In this document: positions 11,117 through 20,631 of the stretch, one piece after another
Position numbering within the stretch: the stretch's first letter is position 1
How the letters are laid out: the number at the start of each line of letters is the position of its first letter
NCBI GenBank assembly: GCA_020633415.1
Contig: JACKDQ010000004.1
Coordinates: 124,001 to 188,000 of the forward strand
Reading direction: 5' to 3'
From: Deltaproteobacteria bacterium
GTDB taxonomy: Bacteria > Myxococcota_A > Polyangia > GCA-2747355
Length of the DNA stretch: 64,000 nt
Translations under genes and position numbers: made by a program
Notes under the pieces: generated by a model
Told to the model about the DNA's origin: nothing
The model's database searches: none
The model's input: only the letters and a program-made list of their open reading frames with translations

Positions 11117-11165
11117 TTCTCTTTTCCCCTTTTCGCTAGCTTCAGCCGGCCAGCGTAGTCGTTTT

Positions 11166-12368
11166 CTAAAGCGCCGCCATTCTTGCGAAGAGTGGTTTGG
11201 CTTGAGCCATCGCATCGGCGCGGATTTCTTCGATATCAGCGCGAACAAGCTGGCCATCACGTACGACGAGTTGCCCGTCGACGCAGACGTGAATCGGTTT
11301 GCCATCTTGGTCGCGCACGCAGAGGTCGCCGGCCGAGCCGGGTGCCAGTCGACCAAACACACGGCTGAACCGCTGGTCGACGAGTTGATATCCACCTAGC
11401 GGGCGATGCTGCCAATCGGCGTCGCCGTGTTCCATCGCCAAGCGCTCGAGCGCCGCTTCCTCGCTTAGCATGTCGGCGGGGTAGCCATCGGTCCCCAGTG
11501 CGACGTGGCTCTGGCCGCCGAAAAATTTAGGGTAGCCGACCCGGTTTCCTTCGTTGGAGCGCGGGTTCTGCACGAGTATCGCCAGCGACCCGCGACAGCG
11601 TTCGACCTGCGCTGCAGCGAGATGTACGCCATGGGCGAGGATCGAGCGGCGTGGCAACGCGTCGAGTGCGATCAATCGTTCCAACGGCCCTTGGTAGCCG
11701 CGCCGCTGGGCGTCTTTCAGATCAGCCAGATCTTCTGCGAGATGAATATGCAAGGGGACGTGCAGCTCGCGGCAAAGGTCGCCCGCTCGCACCAGCGTCT
11801 GATCACTGCAGGTAAACGACGCATGCAGCGCTACCATCCCGCGCAGCAATGAGCTATGCCGCGTGTTGATGAACCGGGCACATTCATCGAGGCCCGCGTT
11901 GGCCTCGGCTGTGCCGCCGTTACGCTCGGTGGCGCCGAAACAGAGCACGGCACGCATGCCGAGCTCTTCGCAGGCATCGGCGATGATGTCGAGCGAGCCA
12001 TCGATCATGTTGGGCGACTCGTGGTGATCGACCAGCGTTGTCGTGCCATGAAGCAGCGCTTCGGCGACATAGAGGCGAGCGGCTGCGCGCAGGCTCGGTG
12101 GATCAAGCGCGCGATCGAGTCGCCACCAGATGCGCTCGAGGATCTGCAAGAAGTTGCTCGGTGGTCTGCTTGGCGCCGGCATCCCCAGCGGCGCTAGACC
12201 GCTATATATGTGGGTGTGGGCGTTGACCCGGCCCGGTTCAACCGGGCGCTGGCGGCAGTCGAGCTCGATCGTCGGGGCCGCTAGGGCAGAGGAGATCGTC
12301 CCGTCGACGACGCTGATCGGTGCAGGGGTGTTAGTAAACGACAGTGATTGTTGCACCCAGGACTCCAT
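11166..12368 (-). CDS. ssnA: SsnA-type amidohydrolase (putative deaminase)
   Basis: The product has 400 residues, a little shorter than the roughly 440 of E. coli SsnA. Metal ligands of the amidohydrolase superfamily are visible: NAHTHIYSG (HxH), HIHLAED, LAHGVH and LGTDGYPADM with the metal Asp. The HTHIYSGLAP and GTDGY segments are close to SsnA. The start is ATG 12368; the longer frame to 12674 lies antisense-like inside the HDOD gene and has no signal. Gaps of about 49 bp on each side place it in one transcript with the HDOD and PLP genes. SsnA proteins deaminate an oxidised purine or its ring-opened product; specificity here is unproven. Confidence 0.78.
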   Translation of the reverse strand: MESWVQQSLSFTNTPAPISVVDGTISSALAAPTIELDCRQRPVEPGRVNAHTHIYSGLAPLGMPAPSRPPSNFLQILERIWWRLDRALDPPSLRAAARLYVAEALLHGTTTLVDHHESPNMIDGSLDIIADACEELGMRAVLCFGATERNGGTAEANAGLDECARFINTRHSSLLRGMVALHASFTCSDQTLVRAGDLCRELHVPLHIHLAEDLADLKDAQRRGYQGPLERLIALDALPRRSILAHGVHLAAAQVERCRGSLAILVQNPRSNEGNRVGYPKFFGGQSHVALGTDGYPADMLSEEAALERLAMEHGDADWQHRPLGGYQLVDQRFSRVFGRLAPGSAGDLCVRDQDGKPIHVCVDGQLVVRDGQLVRADIEEIRADAMAQAKPLFARMAAL

Positions 12369-12415
12369 CGCGACGCCGATCCTGTTGCGGCGAAGTCTGT
12401 GCCGACACCCGGCAG

Positions 12416-13246
12416 CTAGTTGTAGAACATTTCCGTGACGTCGGCGACGGCCGCGTCGAGCTCGTTGTCGACGCTGATCAGCAGCTCGTGGTCGGCGCGC
12501 AGTTGCCTGGCAGTCGGTGAATCGGCGATCGGCGCAAGCGCGTCGACACCGTTGTCGCGCAGCTCGACCAGCTGATTGGCGACCGAGACCAACGCGGCCA
12601 AAGGAGAGATCGGCTCCGCGCCGCGATAGTGGTGGTATTCGACAGCCTGACAGATCTTCTCGGGAAGCTTCCAACGCTCGAGACAGCCAGCGCCGAGCTC
12701 AGCGTGATCGAAGCCGAACAGTTCGCGCTCCTTTTCGCGCACCGCATCGCCGCTCGTCTGCATTTTGATCAGTGGCGAATATTGCGGCTCTTCGAGCGCG
12801 AGCATGACCAATTTGCCGACGTCGTGAACCAGCCCGGCGACAAAGACCATGCTGTTGTCAAAGCCCAGCGCGAGTTGCCGTGCGAGCAGGCTCGCCGCGG
12901 CTGCGGTCTGCAGGGAGTGCTGCAGGATCCGGTGGTTGAGCACGCTGTCCTTTTTGCCCATCGACATCACCGCCAGCGCGAGGGCGATATCGCGGGTGGC
13001 GTTGAATCCGAGGATCAGCAGCGCTTGGCGAATCGTTTCTACTTCGCGACTCAGTCCGAAAAAGGCGGAGTTCGAGACGCGCAGGATCTGGGTGCTCAGG
13101 GCAACATCGAGCGAGACGACCGTCTCGAGCTCCTTGATCGTCGTCTGTGGTCGATCGACGATCTCCTGGATCTTGGAGGCGTACGTTGGCAGCAGCTGCA
13201 TCGTCTCCGCTCGGCGGAGGGTTTCTCGGAGGCTAGCGCTCGACAT
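12416..13246 (-). CDS. HDOD domain protein
   Basis: The product has 276 residues from ATG 13246 (an in-frame upstream extension to 13435 overlaps the divergent gene's promoter and is unlikely). The HDOD core fills residues of about 15-215: LPTYASKIQEIVDRPQTTIKELETVVSLDVALSTQILRVSNSAFFGL, then a degenerate HD-type LVHDVGKLVM and YHHYRG. HDOD proteins act in signalling, usually without an enzyme activity that has been shown. It is the first gene of the leftward ssnA/PLP transcript and divergent from the molybdenum hydroxylase, so a regulatory link with purine breakdown is possible but not shown. Confidence 0.8.
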   Translation of the reverse strand: MSSASLRETLRRAETMQLLPTYASKIQEIVDRPQTTIKELETVVSLDVALSTQILRVSNSAFFGLSREVETIRQALLILGFNATRDIALALAVMSMGKKDSVLNHRILQHSLQTAAAASLLARQLALGFDNSMVFVAGLVHDVGKLVMLALEEPQYSPLIKMQTSGDAVREKERELFGFDHAELGAGCLERWKLPEKICQAVEYHHYRGAEPISPLAALVSVANQLVELRDNGVDALAPIADSPTARQLRADHELLISVDNELDAAVADVTEMFYN

Positions 13247-13346
13247 ATCCGAGCCCAATCCTACTCCAAGTAGCGCAATGCTCAACCGATTTTGCCGATT
13301 CGCAGCCCTCGGTTGATGAGACCGAGTACGAGCTGCTAGGGTGCGG

Positions 13347-13352
13347 TATAAT
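13347..13352 (+). promoter_or_regulatory. Candidate -10 box (TATAAT) of the molybdenum hydroxylase gene
   Basis: A perfect TATAAT lies here in otherwise GC-rich divergent intergenic DNA. No good -35 element is present at 16-18 bp spacing (TTGATG at 13313 is 28 bp away). If used, transcription would begin near 13359, which excludes the GTG at 13341 as a start and leaves the TTG at 13410, preceded by AAAGAGG. Confidence 0.35.
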
Positions 13353-13409
13353 TGCTTTTTCCTGGAGCGGAGCTCAGCGACGGGCTCGCTCAGACAAAGA
13401 GGTCGTCGT

Positions 13410-16031
13410 TTGCCAAGACTGAATTTTACGCTCAACGGAGCGCCGTCGAGTGTGCCGTATTCGCCCGGCGAGACGTTGCTCGACGTTTTGCGAAACCGCG
13501 CCGGAATTACCTCGGTAAAAAATGGCTGCCAGCCTCAGGGGCAGTGTGGTTGTTGTTTGGCGCTAATCGATGGTAACGCCAAGGTCACCTGCGCGATGCC
13601 GGCGGAAAAGGCCGAGGGCAAAGAAATCGTCACCCTCGAAGGGTTGACCGCCGAGCAGCGCGAGCAGACCGCACAGGCCTTTGTTGCCGCAGCAGGTCTT
13701 CAGTGCGGCTTTTGCATTCCCGGTTTGGCGCTGAGAGCCAATCATCTGCTCCACAAGAATCCGACGCCGACTCGCGATGAAATCGCGCGCGCGATCGATG
13801 TACACCTCTGTCGCTGCACGGGTTATGTGAAGATTATTGACGCCATTGAATTGCTTGGTAGGGCCCGGCGCGGTGAGGCCGAGCTCGCTCCCGTGGAGGA
13901 CGGTGGCGTTGGCACGTCCTTGCGTCGCTATCGGGGCAGCGAACTAACGCTGGGCACCCGACCTTATGTCGACGACATGCGCCGCGAGGGGATGCTTCAT
14001 GGCGCGGTTGTGCTTTCGGCACACGCCAAAGCAGAGGTGCTGGCGATCGATGGCAGCGCAGCCGAGTCGCTTCCGGGCGTTGTGCGCGTCTTGACAGCAG
14101 CCGATGTGCCGGGGGAGCGCTATTACGGATTGATCGAGCAGGACTGGCCGGGTTTGATCGCTGTCGGCGAGCAAACGCGCTGCGTCGGCGATGTGATCGC
14201 CGTGGTCGTCGCCGATGATCCGGTCGTTGCCCGGCAGGCGGTCGAACTGGTCGAGGTCAGCTACCGGCCGTTGACGCCAGCGGTCGATGCCGAGCAAGCA
14301 CAACTTCCCGGTGCTCCGCAGGTTCATCCTGGGCGCAGCAACACGCTTTCCTGCTCAAAGATCGTTCGCGGGGATGTCGACCAGGCGCTCGCAAAAAGCG
14401 CTCATCGCGTCAAAGAGCGCTTTGTCACGCAGCGCATCGAGCATCTGTTTTTGGAGCCGGAGAGCGCGCTCGCCGATGTGCTCAGCGACGGGCGGCTACG
14501 TCTATATACCCAGGGGCAAGGGATCTTCGACGATCGTCGCCAGGTCGCGGCGTTCTTGGGTATCGACGAAGAACTGCTCGAGGTTGAGCTGGTCCCTAAC
14601 GGCGGCGCCTTTGGCGGCAAGGAGGACATGTCGATTCAAGCCCACGCGGCGCTGATCGCCCATCTGTTGCAGCGTCCCGCCAAGGTCACGCTATCCCGCG
14701 AAGAGTCGATTCGCATGCACCCGAAGCGGCACCCGATCACGATGGACTACGAGGTCGGTTGCGACGAAAAAGGCAGGTTGACGGCGGTCAAGGCGGTGAT
14801 GATCGGCGATACCGGTGCCTACGCCTCGGTTGGGGCCAAGGTTCTCGAGCGCGCCGCCGGACACGGCACTGGCCCGTATCGCGTTGACAACGTCTCGATC
14901 GAGGCCACCGCCGTGTACACCAACAACCCGCCCTGTGGCGCGATGCGTGGCTTTGGTGCCAACCAAGCACACTTCGCGATGGAGAGCTGTCTCGACATGC
15001 TGGCTGAAAAGGTCGGTATCGATCCGTGGCAGATCCGCTGGGACAATGCGCTCGAGGTTGGCGATACGTTTTCCACCGGCCAAGTCTTGGACAAGTCGGT
15101 TGGCATCAAGAAAACCCTCGAGGCGATCAAGCCGCACTACGATCGAGCGAAGCTGGCCAACAAGGCTGTTGGTCTGGCGTGCGGTCTGAAGAACACAGGT
15201 ATCGGTAACGGCGCCAAAGAGTGGGGCAAGGCGCGCCTGGTCGTCGAGCGCGATGGGATGATCTCCCTGTATAACGGTTACACCGAAATGGGCCAAGGCT
15301 TGCTCACCGTGCTAACGCAGTTCGCGGCCGAGGTCAGCGGCGTTCCAGCTTGGCGCTTTGTTCCCAAGGTGGATTCGACCTTCGCCCTCGGTTGCGGTCA
15401 GACCACGGGCTCGCGTGCGACGCTGTTCGGAGGGCGAGCCGTAGTCAGTGCCGCCGAGAAGCTCAAGGCCGCGCTCGATAGCGGCATGCAGCTTGCGGAT
15501 CTCGCCGGTCAGGTGTTTGCCGCCGATGTCTTGATCGATGACACGACGCCGCTCGGTGCTGCTGCAGCACGGATCAAGACGCATACCTCCTTCGGCTATG
15601 CGACGCAGCTCTGCGTGCTTGACGCGGACGGCCGGATCGAGCGTTTTGTGGCTGCTCACGATGTCGGACGCGCCGTCAACCCGGACCTTTGCGTGGGTCA
15701 AATTCAGGGCTCGATCCACATGGGGCTTGGCTATGCGCTGACCGAGGCACTGGACTGCGAGCAGGGTATGCCGGTCAGCTTCAAGTTGCGCGAGATTGGC
15801 GTGCTGCGTGCCCGCGACATGCCGGAGGTCGAGGTGCTACTGATCGAAGAGCACGAGCCCGAAGGCCCATTCGGCGCCAAGGGCGTCGGCGAGATCGGCT
15901 TGGTACCTACTGCGGGAGCTGTTGGCAACGCGCTCTACGCCTTCGATGGTGTGCGCCGCACGCGATTGCCGATGAAGGATTCGCCTGCCGGCCAGGCGAT
16001 GAGCGTTGGTCGTCGGCCCAAGCAGGGTTAG
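13410..16031 (+). CDS. xdhD: XdhD-type molybdenum hydroxylase (fused 2Fe-2S and Mo domains)
   Basis: The product has 873 residues from TTG 13410, which has AAAGAGG seven bases upstream; a GTG at 13341 is in frame but lies over a TATAAT box. The N-terminal 2Fe-2S ferredoxin domain shows CQPQGQCGCC, followed by a second 2Fe-2S domain (CGFCIPG...CRCTGY). The molybdopterin domains begin near residue 165, with GGAFGGKED, PPCGAMRGFGANQ, YTEMGQGL and GAKGVGEIGLVPTAGAV, the last containing the catalytic-type Glu. There is no FAD domain, as in the fused XdhD of E. coli. It should hydroxylate a purine such as xanthine. Whether it uses a selenium-modified cofactor cannot be read here. Confidence 0.85.
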   Translation: MPRLNFTLNGAPSSVPYSPGETLLDVLRNRAGITSVKNGCQPQGQCGCCLALIDGNAKVTCAMPAEKAEGKEIVTLEGLTAEQREQTAQAFVAAAGLQCGFCIPGLALRANHLLHKNPTPTRDEIARAIDVHLCRCTGYVKIIDAIELLGRARRGEAELAPVEDGGVGTSLRRYRGSELTLGTRPYVDDMRREGMLHGAVVLSAHAKAEVLAIDGSAAESLPGVVRVLTAADVPGERYYGLIEQDWPGLIAVGEQTRCVGDVIAVVVADDPVVARQAVELVEVSYRPLTPAVDAEQAQLPGAPQVHPGRSNTLSCSKIVRGDVDQALAKSAHRVKERFVTQRIEHLFLEPESALADVLSDGRLRLYTQGQGIFDDRRQVAAFLGIDEELLEVELVPNGGAFGGKEDMSIQAHAALIAHLLQRPAKVTLSREESIRMHPKRHPITMDYEVGCDEKGRLTAVKAVMIGDTGAYASVGAKVLERAAGHGTGPYRVDNVSIEATAVYTNNPPCGAMRGFGANQAHFAMESCLDMLAEKVGIDPWQIRWDNALEVGDTFSTGQVLDKSVGIKKTLEAIKPHYDRAKLANKAVGLACGLKNTGIGNGAKEWGKARLVVERDGMISLYNGYTEMGQGLLTVLTQFAAEVSGVPAWRFVPKVDSTFALGCGQTTGSRATLFGGRAVVSAAEKLKAALDSGMQLADLAGQVFAADVLIDDTTPLGAAAARIKTHTSFGYATQLCVLDADGRIERFVAAHDVGRAVNPDLCVGQIQGSIHMGLGYALTEALDCEQGMPVSFKLREIGVLRARDMPEVEVLLIEEHEPEGPFGAKGVGEIGLVPTAGAVGNALYAFDGVRRTRLPMKDSPAGQAMSVGRRPKQG

Positions 16032-16036
16032 ACGCG

Positions 16037-16489
16037 CTACTGATCGGCCTCGCAAACGTCAACGACCTCTTTGCACGCCAGCTTGGTGCAGCTTTGGCAG
16101 GGCGCTGGGGCGCCGGTGCATTCGCTCTGACAGATCGATCCGATCGCTTCGCTCGTGCACAGCAGCAGCTTGGTATAGATCTCGGCCGCGAGTGGCGTGG
16201 CCCTGGCGAAGCACTTTAGCTTTTGGCACTGCTCATCGTCGCTACAGGCGATAAAGCAGCCATGCAGCTCGCTGCAGTTGAGCGCCGCGGTGGCGTCGGC
16301 AAGCGGGCCGTCGGTTGTCGATTTGCTGTCGCTGCTCGCGTCGAAGACCAGTTGCCCATCGGCGCCGGCGTCGATGCGGTCGGAAATCCTTCGGCCGCTG
16401 GGTGCGGCGCCGGCACAGGAGATCGTCCAGCAAATCAAGATGGTTAGGCCTGCGACCCGCCAGCCGTCCGGCACGATTGAGCGCCTCAT
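16037..16489 (-). CDS. Small Cys-rich lipoprotein, unknown function
   Basis: The product has 150 residues. A signal ends at lipobox TISC near residue 25, followed by a D/A/S-rich linker (DAGADGQLVFDASSDSKSTTDG). The C-terminal 85 residues hold about twelve cysteines spaced as in CSELHGCFIACSDDEQCQKLKC and CTGAPAPCQSCTKLAC, a pattern seen in many myxobacterial secreted proteins. No catalytic motif is visible. It converges on the molybdenum hydroxylase gene with only five bases between stops. Confidence 0.7.
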   Translation of the reverse strand: MRRSIVPDGWRVAGLTILICWTISCAGAAPSGRRISDRIDAGADGQLVFDASSDSKSTTDGPLADATAALNCSELHGCFIACSDDEQCQKLKCFARATPLAAEIYTKLLLCTSEAIGSICQSECTGAPAPCQSCTKLACKEVVDVCEADQ

Positions 16490-16636
16490 ACGCTGTTGAT
16501 CGACTGAAATTCTCGGGCATTGAGCCAGGCCGCTGGTTCGGTGCGCTGGCAGTTTTGAAGCTGTCGCTCGACGAGCTGGCCCACGAGGTCAGATCGCGTC
16601 GTAGCAACCGCAGATTAGCGACTGGGTCGCTGTGCG

Positions 16637-17176
16637 TTAGCCTTCGGTTCCCGTCGAGACGTATTCGGTGCCGCAATAATAGCGTGCGGTTGAGAACCGC
16701 TGCCGACCGAGTTCTGCAGCTCGCACGATGTTGCTGTCGAGGTATCGCGCCGCGGCTTTTCGCAGGGTCGGCTCCCATCGGTTGTCATCGATCTGGACGA
16801 CAAGCGAGTGACCGCTGCGTACGATGCCTCCGACTGCGCTGGAGAGCTCTGGCCGAGGGCAGGTGGCTGTCTTCCGGACGCCGATGGCGAGCATCGCCTT
16901 GACTGTGAAGCTGTAGGTCAACGTCCAGTGCCCCTCGGCAGCTGGTTCGCTAAAGAGTGCGTGGTGGGCTTCGAGGGACAGCAAAAAGACGTTGATCCGC
17001 TGCGCAAGCGTGTCGGCATCTTCTTGCGGCAGGGGAAAGGTGAGCGAGGCGCCCGTCGATCTCTGCTCGCCCTTGAGGGCCGAGCTCTCGTTGAGCTCCG
17101 TCGTGGGCAATCCGCCGCAGCCGGCGATCCACAGTGAAGTCCACAATCCAAAGATAAGCCCGTACCGCGACTGCAT
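16637..17176 (-). CDS. Lipoprotein, unknown function
   Basis: The product has 179 residues. The start at ATG 17176 has AGGAGG just upstream. The signal MQSRYGLIFGLWTSLWIAGC has lipobox IAGC. The mature part contains a mixed alpha/beta domain (FPLPQEDADTLAQRINVFLLSLEAHH, then WTLTYSFTVKAMLAIGVRK, LVVQIDDNRWEPTLRKAAARYLD) and two further cysteines. I do not recognise a family. A 147-bp gap separates it from the preceding lipoprotein, which reads the same way. Confidence 0.68.
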   Translation of the reverse strand: MQSRYGLIFGLWTSLWIAGCGGLPTTELNESSALKGEQRSTGASLTFPLPQEDADTLAQRINVFLLSLEAHHALFSEPAAEGHWTLTYSFTVKAMLAIGVRKTATCPRPELSSAVGGIVRSGHSLVVQIDDNRWEPTLRKAAARYLDSNIVRAAELGRQRFSTARYYCGTEYVSTGTEG

Positions 17177-17580
17177 CTTTCCTCCTCGCCGAGTGGCTGC
17201 CGAGGACTAATGCAACTGCGGTGCCGCTAGGTTTGCTTCTTTTCCCCTGCAATTCAATGCATCGGCGGTCCGTCCTCGCCCCGCGTTTGGGCTAGCGAAC
17301 CCACAGCCGGCGTATGCAGGCGTCGGGCGCTTGTCCGGCACATCGCCTTTCCGAGACCGTGTGCCCACGCCCGCCGACCCCAGGCGCCTGCTCTGACCAA
17401 CGGGTTTCGATTGCCTCGACCCTATCCGGTGTATCGCTTCGCGCCCGAGAGACGCGGATGTTCATTTTGCCTACATTAAAGGTAGAAATTTCGTCATGGA
17501 CAACACGTAAGCCGAGCTTATCTTGATGTCAGACAAAGCGATTACACCGCACGCCAAAGGCGCGCGGGATGGAGGCACAG
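17177..17580. other. 404-bp intergenic region upstream of htpX
   Basis: This divergent gap separates a leftward lipoprotein from htpX. It contains a relatively AT-rich patch near 17461-17525, the likely place for the htpX promoter, but I find no convincing -35/-10 pair or heat-shock sigma site. Short open frames here lack ribosome sites and I do not call them. Confidence 0.5.
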
Positions 17581-18504
17581 ATGACTATCTTCAAAAACCA
17601 ACTCAAGACGATCTTGCTGCTCGGTGCCTTGTCGGCACTCGTCATCGGCGTCGGCGCGCTGATTGCGCCGGGGTATATCTACCTATTTGGCCTATTGGCG
17701 CTGGCGATCAATCTCGGGGCGTACTTCTTTTCCGACCGCATAGTGCTGCGGATGCACGGCGCGAGCGAGGTCAGCCCTGCGGACGCACCCGAGCTGCATG
17801 CGATGGTCGACGAGCTCGCGGCGCGCGCCAACCTTCCCAAGCCGCGGCTCTTCGTCATCCCCGACGCACAACCCAACGCCTTTGCCACGGGGCGTAATCC
17901 GCGCCACGGCGTCGTGGCGGTGACCGAGGGTATCGTACGCCTGCTCGATCGGCGTGAGCTGCGTGGCGTCATCGCCCACGAGCTGGCTCACATCAAAAAC
18001 CGCGACATCCTGATATCGAGCCTAGCGGCGGCCGCCGCGGCGCTGATCACTTACGTTGCCCAAGCGTTGAGCCTTAGCGCGTTGTTCGGTGGCGCGAACC
18101 GGGACGACGACGGTGGCGAAGGCTCGACCGGCGGCGGTCTAGTCGTCGCGCTGGTAGCGCCGCTGGTGGCAACGCTGGTGCAGATGAGTATCTCGCGCTC
18201 TCGCGAGTACCTGGCTGACGCGACGGGCGCTGCCATCGCAGAGGATCCCGATGCATTGGCCAGTGCCTTGTTGAAACTAGAGCGGGCCGCAGAGGTCGTG
18301 CCATCCGAGACGACGACGCCGGCCACGGCGAGCCTGTTTATCGTCAATCCCTTCGGCGCGCTGCAAACCGTGGCCCGCTGGTTTTCAACACACCCGCCGA
18401 CGGCGGAGCGCGTCGAGCGGCTGCGCCAGCTGTCGCAACGGCAGCGGCCCTCCGCCAACACGCGCCGTCACAGGGCCCGAATCGTCGCCCTCGAGGAGCG
18501 TTGA
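17581..18504 (+). CDS. htpX: HtpX-type membrane zinc metalloprotease (M48)
   Basis: The product has 307 residues. Two membrane helices occupy residues of about 8-55, then the M48 domain with HELAHIKNRD (zinc motif HExxH at 133-137), a further hydrophobic pair (about 145-195 with a Gly-rich loop) and the third ligand region SREYLADATGA. The start is ATG 17581, five bases after GGAGG; an ATG at 17569 is in frame but overlaps that ribosome site. HtpX degrades misfolded inner-membrane proteins. It is followed 55 bp later by ftsH in the same direction, so both membrane quality-control proteases are likely one transcript. Confidence 0.9.
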   Translation: MTIFKNQLKTILLLGALSALVIGVGALIAPGYIYLFGLLALAINLGAYFFSDRIVLRMHGASEVSPADAPELHAMVDELAARANLPKPRLFVIPDAQPNAFATGRNPRHGVVAVTEGIVRLLDRRELRGVIAHELAHIKNRDILISSLAAAAAALITYVAQALSLSALFGGANRDDDGGEGSTGGGLVVALVAPLVATLVQMSISRSREYLADATGAAIAEDPDALASALLKLERAAEVVPSETTTPATASLFIVNPFGALQTVARWFSTHPPTAERVERLRQLSQRQRPSANTRRHRARIVALEER

Positions 18505-18559
18505 TCGCCAGTGACGGTTGGGCAGTGAGCAATCAACTGGAGAGCCAGGAAAAATCGTG

Positions 18560-20449
18560 ATGAACAAGACAACCCGAATTAATGTCGTCTACGCGCTGGT
18601 CGCTGTGATGGGCGTGTTGATGCTCAACAGCCTCTGGACCGGCTATCGGTCGGTGACCCCGCTGCCCTACAGCGACTTCAAGACCCTCGTTCGCGATGGC
18701 AAGGTCAAAGAGATCGTTATCACCACCAACGCCATCCGCGGCGAGTTCAAAAAGCCCGACGCCAAGGGCAATCGATACTTCCATACGACGCGCGTCGAGC
18801 CCGCCTTGGCCACCGACCTGCACAAGTACGGCGTGAAGTTCTCTGGAGAGGTCGAGTCGCGCTTTTTCGCCGCCGTGCTGTCTTGGGTTGTGCCGGTGTT
18901 GCTCTTCGTCGGCATTTGGGTGTTCATCGTTCGCCGGGCCGCGCGGCAGATGGGCGCAGGTGGCGGTCTGATGTCGATCGGCAAGAGCAAAGCCAAAGTC
19001 TACGTCGAGGCAGATACCAAGACGACCTTCGCCGATGTCGCCGGCGTCGACGAGGCCAAGGCCGAGCTCGCCGAGACGGTCGAGTTCCTCAAAGATCCTG
19101 ACCACTACGGTCGCCTCGGCGCGCGGATGCCCAAGGGCATTCTCTTGGTCGGCCCCCCAGGAACGGGCAAGACATTGCTGGCGCGCGCGGTCGCTGGCGA
19201 GGCCGCGGTACCGTTTTTTTCCATCTCCGGCTCCGACTTTGTCGAAATGTTCGTTGGCGTTGGGGCGGCGAGGGTTCGCGACCTTTTCGAGCAAGCCCGC
19301 AAAAAGGCGCCGGCGATCATCTTTATCGACGAGCTTGACGCGATGGCGCGGGCGCGTGGGGCCTCGCCCTTCGCTGGCGGTCACGACGAAAAAGAGCAAA
19401 CCCTCAATCAGCTACTGGTCGAGATGGACGGATTCGACCCGACGAGCGGCATCGTCTTGCTCGCCGCAACCAATCGGCCCGAGGTGCTCGACCCGGCGCT
19501 GTTGCGCGCCGGCCGCTTCGACCGGCAGGTGTTGGTCGATCGTCCGGACAAGGTGGGGCGCGTCGCGGTGCTCAAGGTCCACGTCGATAAGATCAAGCTG
19601 GACGCCGATGTTGCCCTCGAACAGGTCGCCGCGCTAACGCCTGGCTTCACCGGCGCGGATCTGGCGAACCTGGTTAACGAGGCGGCGCTGGCAGCCACCC
19701 GGCGCGGCGCCAGCCAGATCGCGATGATCGACTTCAACACCGCCGTCGAACGCATCGTCGCCGGGCTCGAGCGCAAGAACCGACTGCTCAATCCGCGTGA
19801 GCGCGAGATCGTCGCCTACCACGAGATGGGACACGCGCTCGTAGCGGCCGCCATCGCCGGGTCCGATCCGGTGCACAAGGTCTCGATCATCCCTCGAGGC
19901 ATCGGCGCGCTGGGCTATACGATTCAGCGGCCCACCGAAGACCGCTACCTGATGACGCGCGCCGAGCTCGAAAATCGCATGGCGGTGCTGATGGGCGGGC
20001 GCGCCGCCGAGTACGTCGTGTTCTCGCATTTCTCGACCGGTGCCGCCGACGACCTCAGCAAGATCGCCGACATTGCCCGCAGCATGGTGACCAAATACGC
20101 CATGGAGCCCCAGCTCGGCCACGTCGCCTTCGACGCCGGTCGCCAGTCCTTTCTCGGGCCGGCGGGCGAGATCTCCGCGCCGCGGCCGTACGGCGACGAC
20201 ACGGCGCGAGAGATCGACTGCGCTGTGCGCAAGAACGTGCTCACTGCCTTCGAGCGCGCTGTTGCCATCCTACGCGACAACCGTCAACTGCTCGAGGAGA
20301 GTGCGGGGCTGCTACTTCAACGGGAAACGCTCGACGAGGGGGAGCTGCTCAGGCTCTTCGCGCGCGTTAAACCTGCAGCGGAGGACTTCGCGACCGCGGA
20401 GGTGCTCTGTCACCCGACGCGACGAGAAGCGACGGCTTCGTTGTCATAG
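18560..20449 (+). CDS. ftsH: FtsH ATP-dependent membrane zinc protease
   Basis: The product has 629 residues. One membrane helix lies near the N-terminus, then a periplasmic FtsH extracellular domain (YSDFKTLVRDGKVKEIVI...) and a second helix at about 105-125. The AAA domain has Walker A GPPGTGKT (about 198-205), Walker B IIFIDELDAM, and the second region of homology ATNRPEVLDPALLRAGRFDR. The zinc site HEMGH is at 421-425 and the third ligand is in STGAADDLSKI. AGGA precedes GTG 18557 and ATG 18560; I use the ATG. FtsH degrades membrane and regulatory proteins. In many genomes ftsH sits beside tilS or folP; here its partner is htpX. Confidence 0.93.
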   Translation: MNKTTRINVVYALVAVMGVLMLNSLWTGYRSVTPLPYSDFKTLVRDGKVKEIVITTNAIRGEFKKPDAKGNRYFHTTRVEPALATDLHKYGVKFSGEVESRFFAAVLSWVVPVLLFVGIWVFIVRRAARQMGAGGGLMSIGKSKAKVYVEADTKTTFADVAGVDEAKAELAETVEFLKDPDHYGRLGARMPKGILLVGPPGTGKTLLARAVAGEAAVPFFSISGSDFVEMFVGVGAARVRDLFEQARKKAPAIIFIDELDAMARARGASPFAGGHDEKEQTLNQLLVEMDGFDPTSGIVLLAATNRPEVLDPALLRAGRFDRQVLVDRPDKVGRVAVLKVHVDKIKLDADVALEQVAALTPGFTGADLANLVNEAALAATRRGASQIAMIDFNTAVERIVAGLERKNRLLNPREREIVAYHEMGHALVAAAIAGSDPVHKVSIIPRGIGALGYTIQRPTEDRYLMTRAELENRMAVLMGGRAAEYVVFSHFSTGAADDLSKIADIARSMVTKYAMEPQLGHVAFDAGRQSFLGPAGEISAPRPYGDDTAREIDCAVRKNVLTAFERAVAILRDNRQLLEESAGLLLQRETLDEGELLRLFARVKPAAEDFATAEVLCHPTRREATASLS

Positions 20450-20617
20450 ACGACGCTGCGTCGCACCGCTCGGCGGGCTCGTCGCCTCAAGCACCTCCAA
20501 TACCCAGCGCAATGAATCGTTAGCGATTTTTGGCCTGTCTGAGATTCTCGGGCGCCGAGCCGAACCAGCGGTTCGCGGCGCTCTCCGCCGCTAGAGCCCG
20601 GTTGCGGGCAAAATCGC

Positions 20618-20631
20618 CTGATCGTGATCAG
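20618..20631. promoter_or_regulatory. Palindrome upstream of the bufferin operon
   Basis: CTGATC-GT-GATCAG is a perfect inverted repeat, 88 bp before the bufB ATG. A weak promoter-like pair lies just downstream: TTGCCT at 20647 and TGTAAC at 20671 with an 18-bp spacer. The palindrome could be an operator for a metal or stress regulator, but no regulator gene is linked and the site could be chance. Confidence 0.3.

Noticed and set aside
13410..16031. Selenocysteine codon in the molybdenum hydroxylase
   Set aside because: The frame has no in-frame TGA; a selenium role could only be in the cofactor.
17523..17897. Short plus-strand frame before htpX
   Set aside because: It overlaps htpX in another frame and lacks family motifs; the ribosome site at 17571 belongs to htpX.
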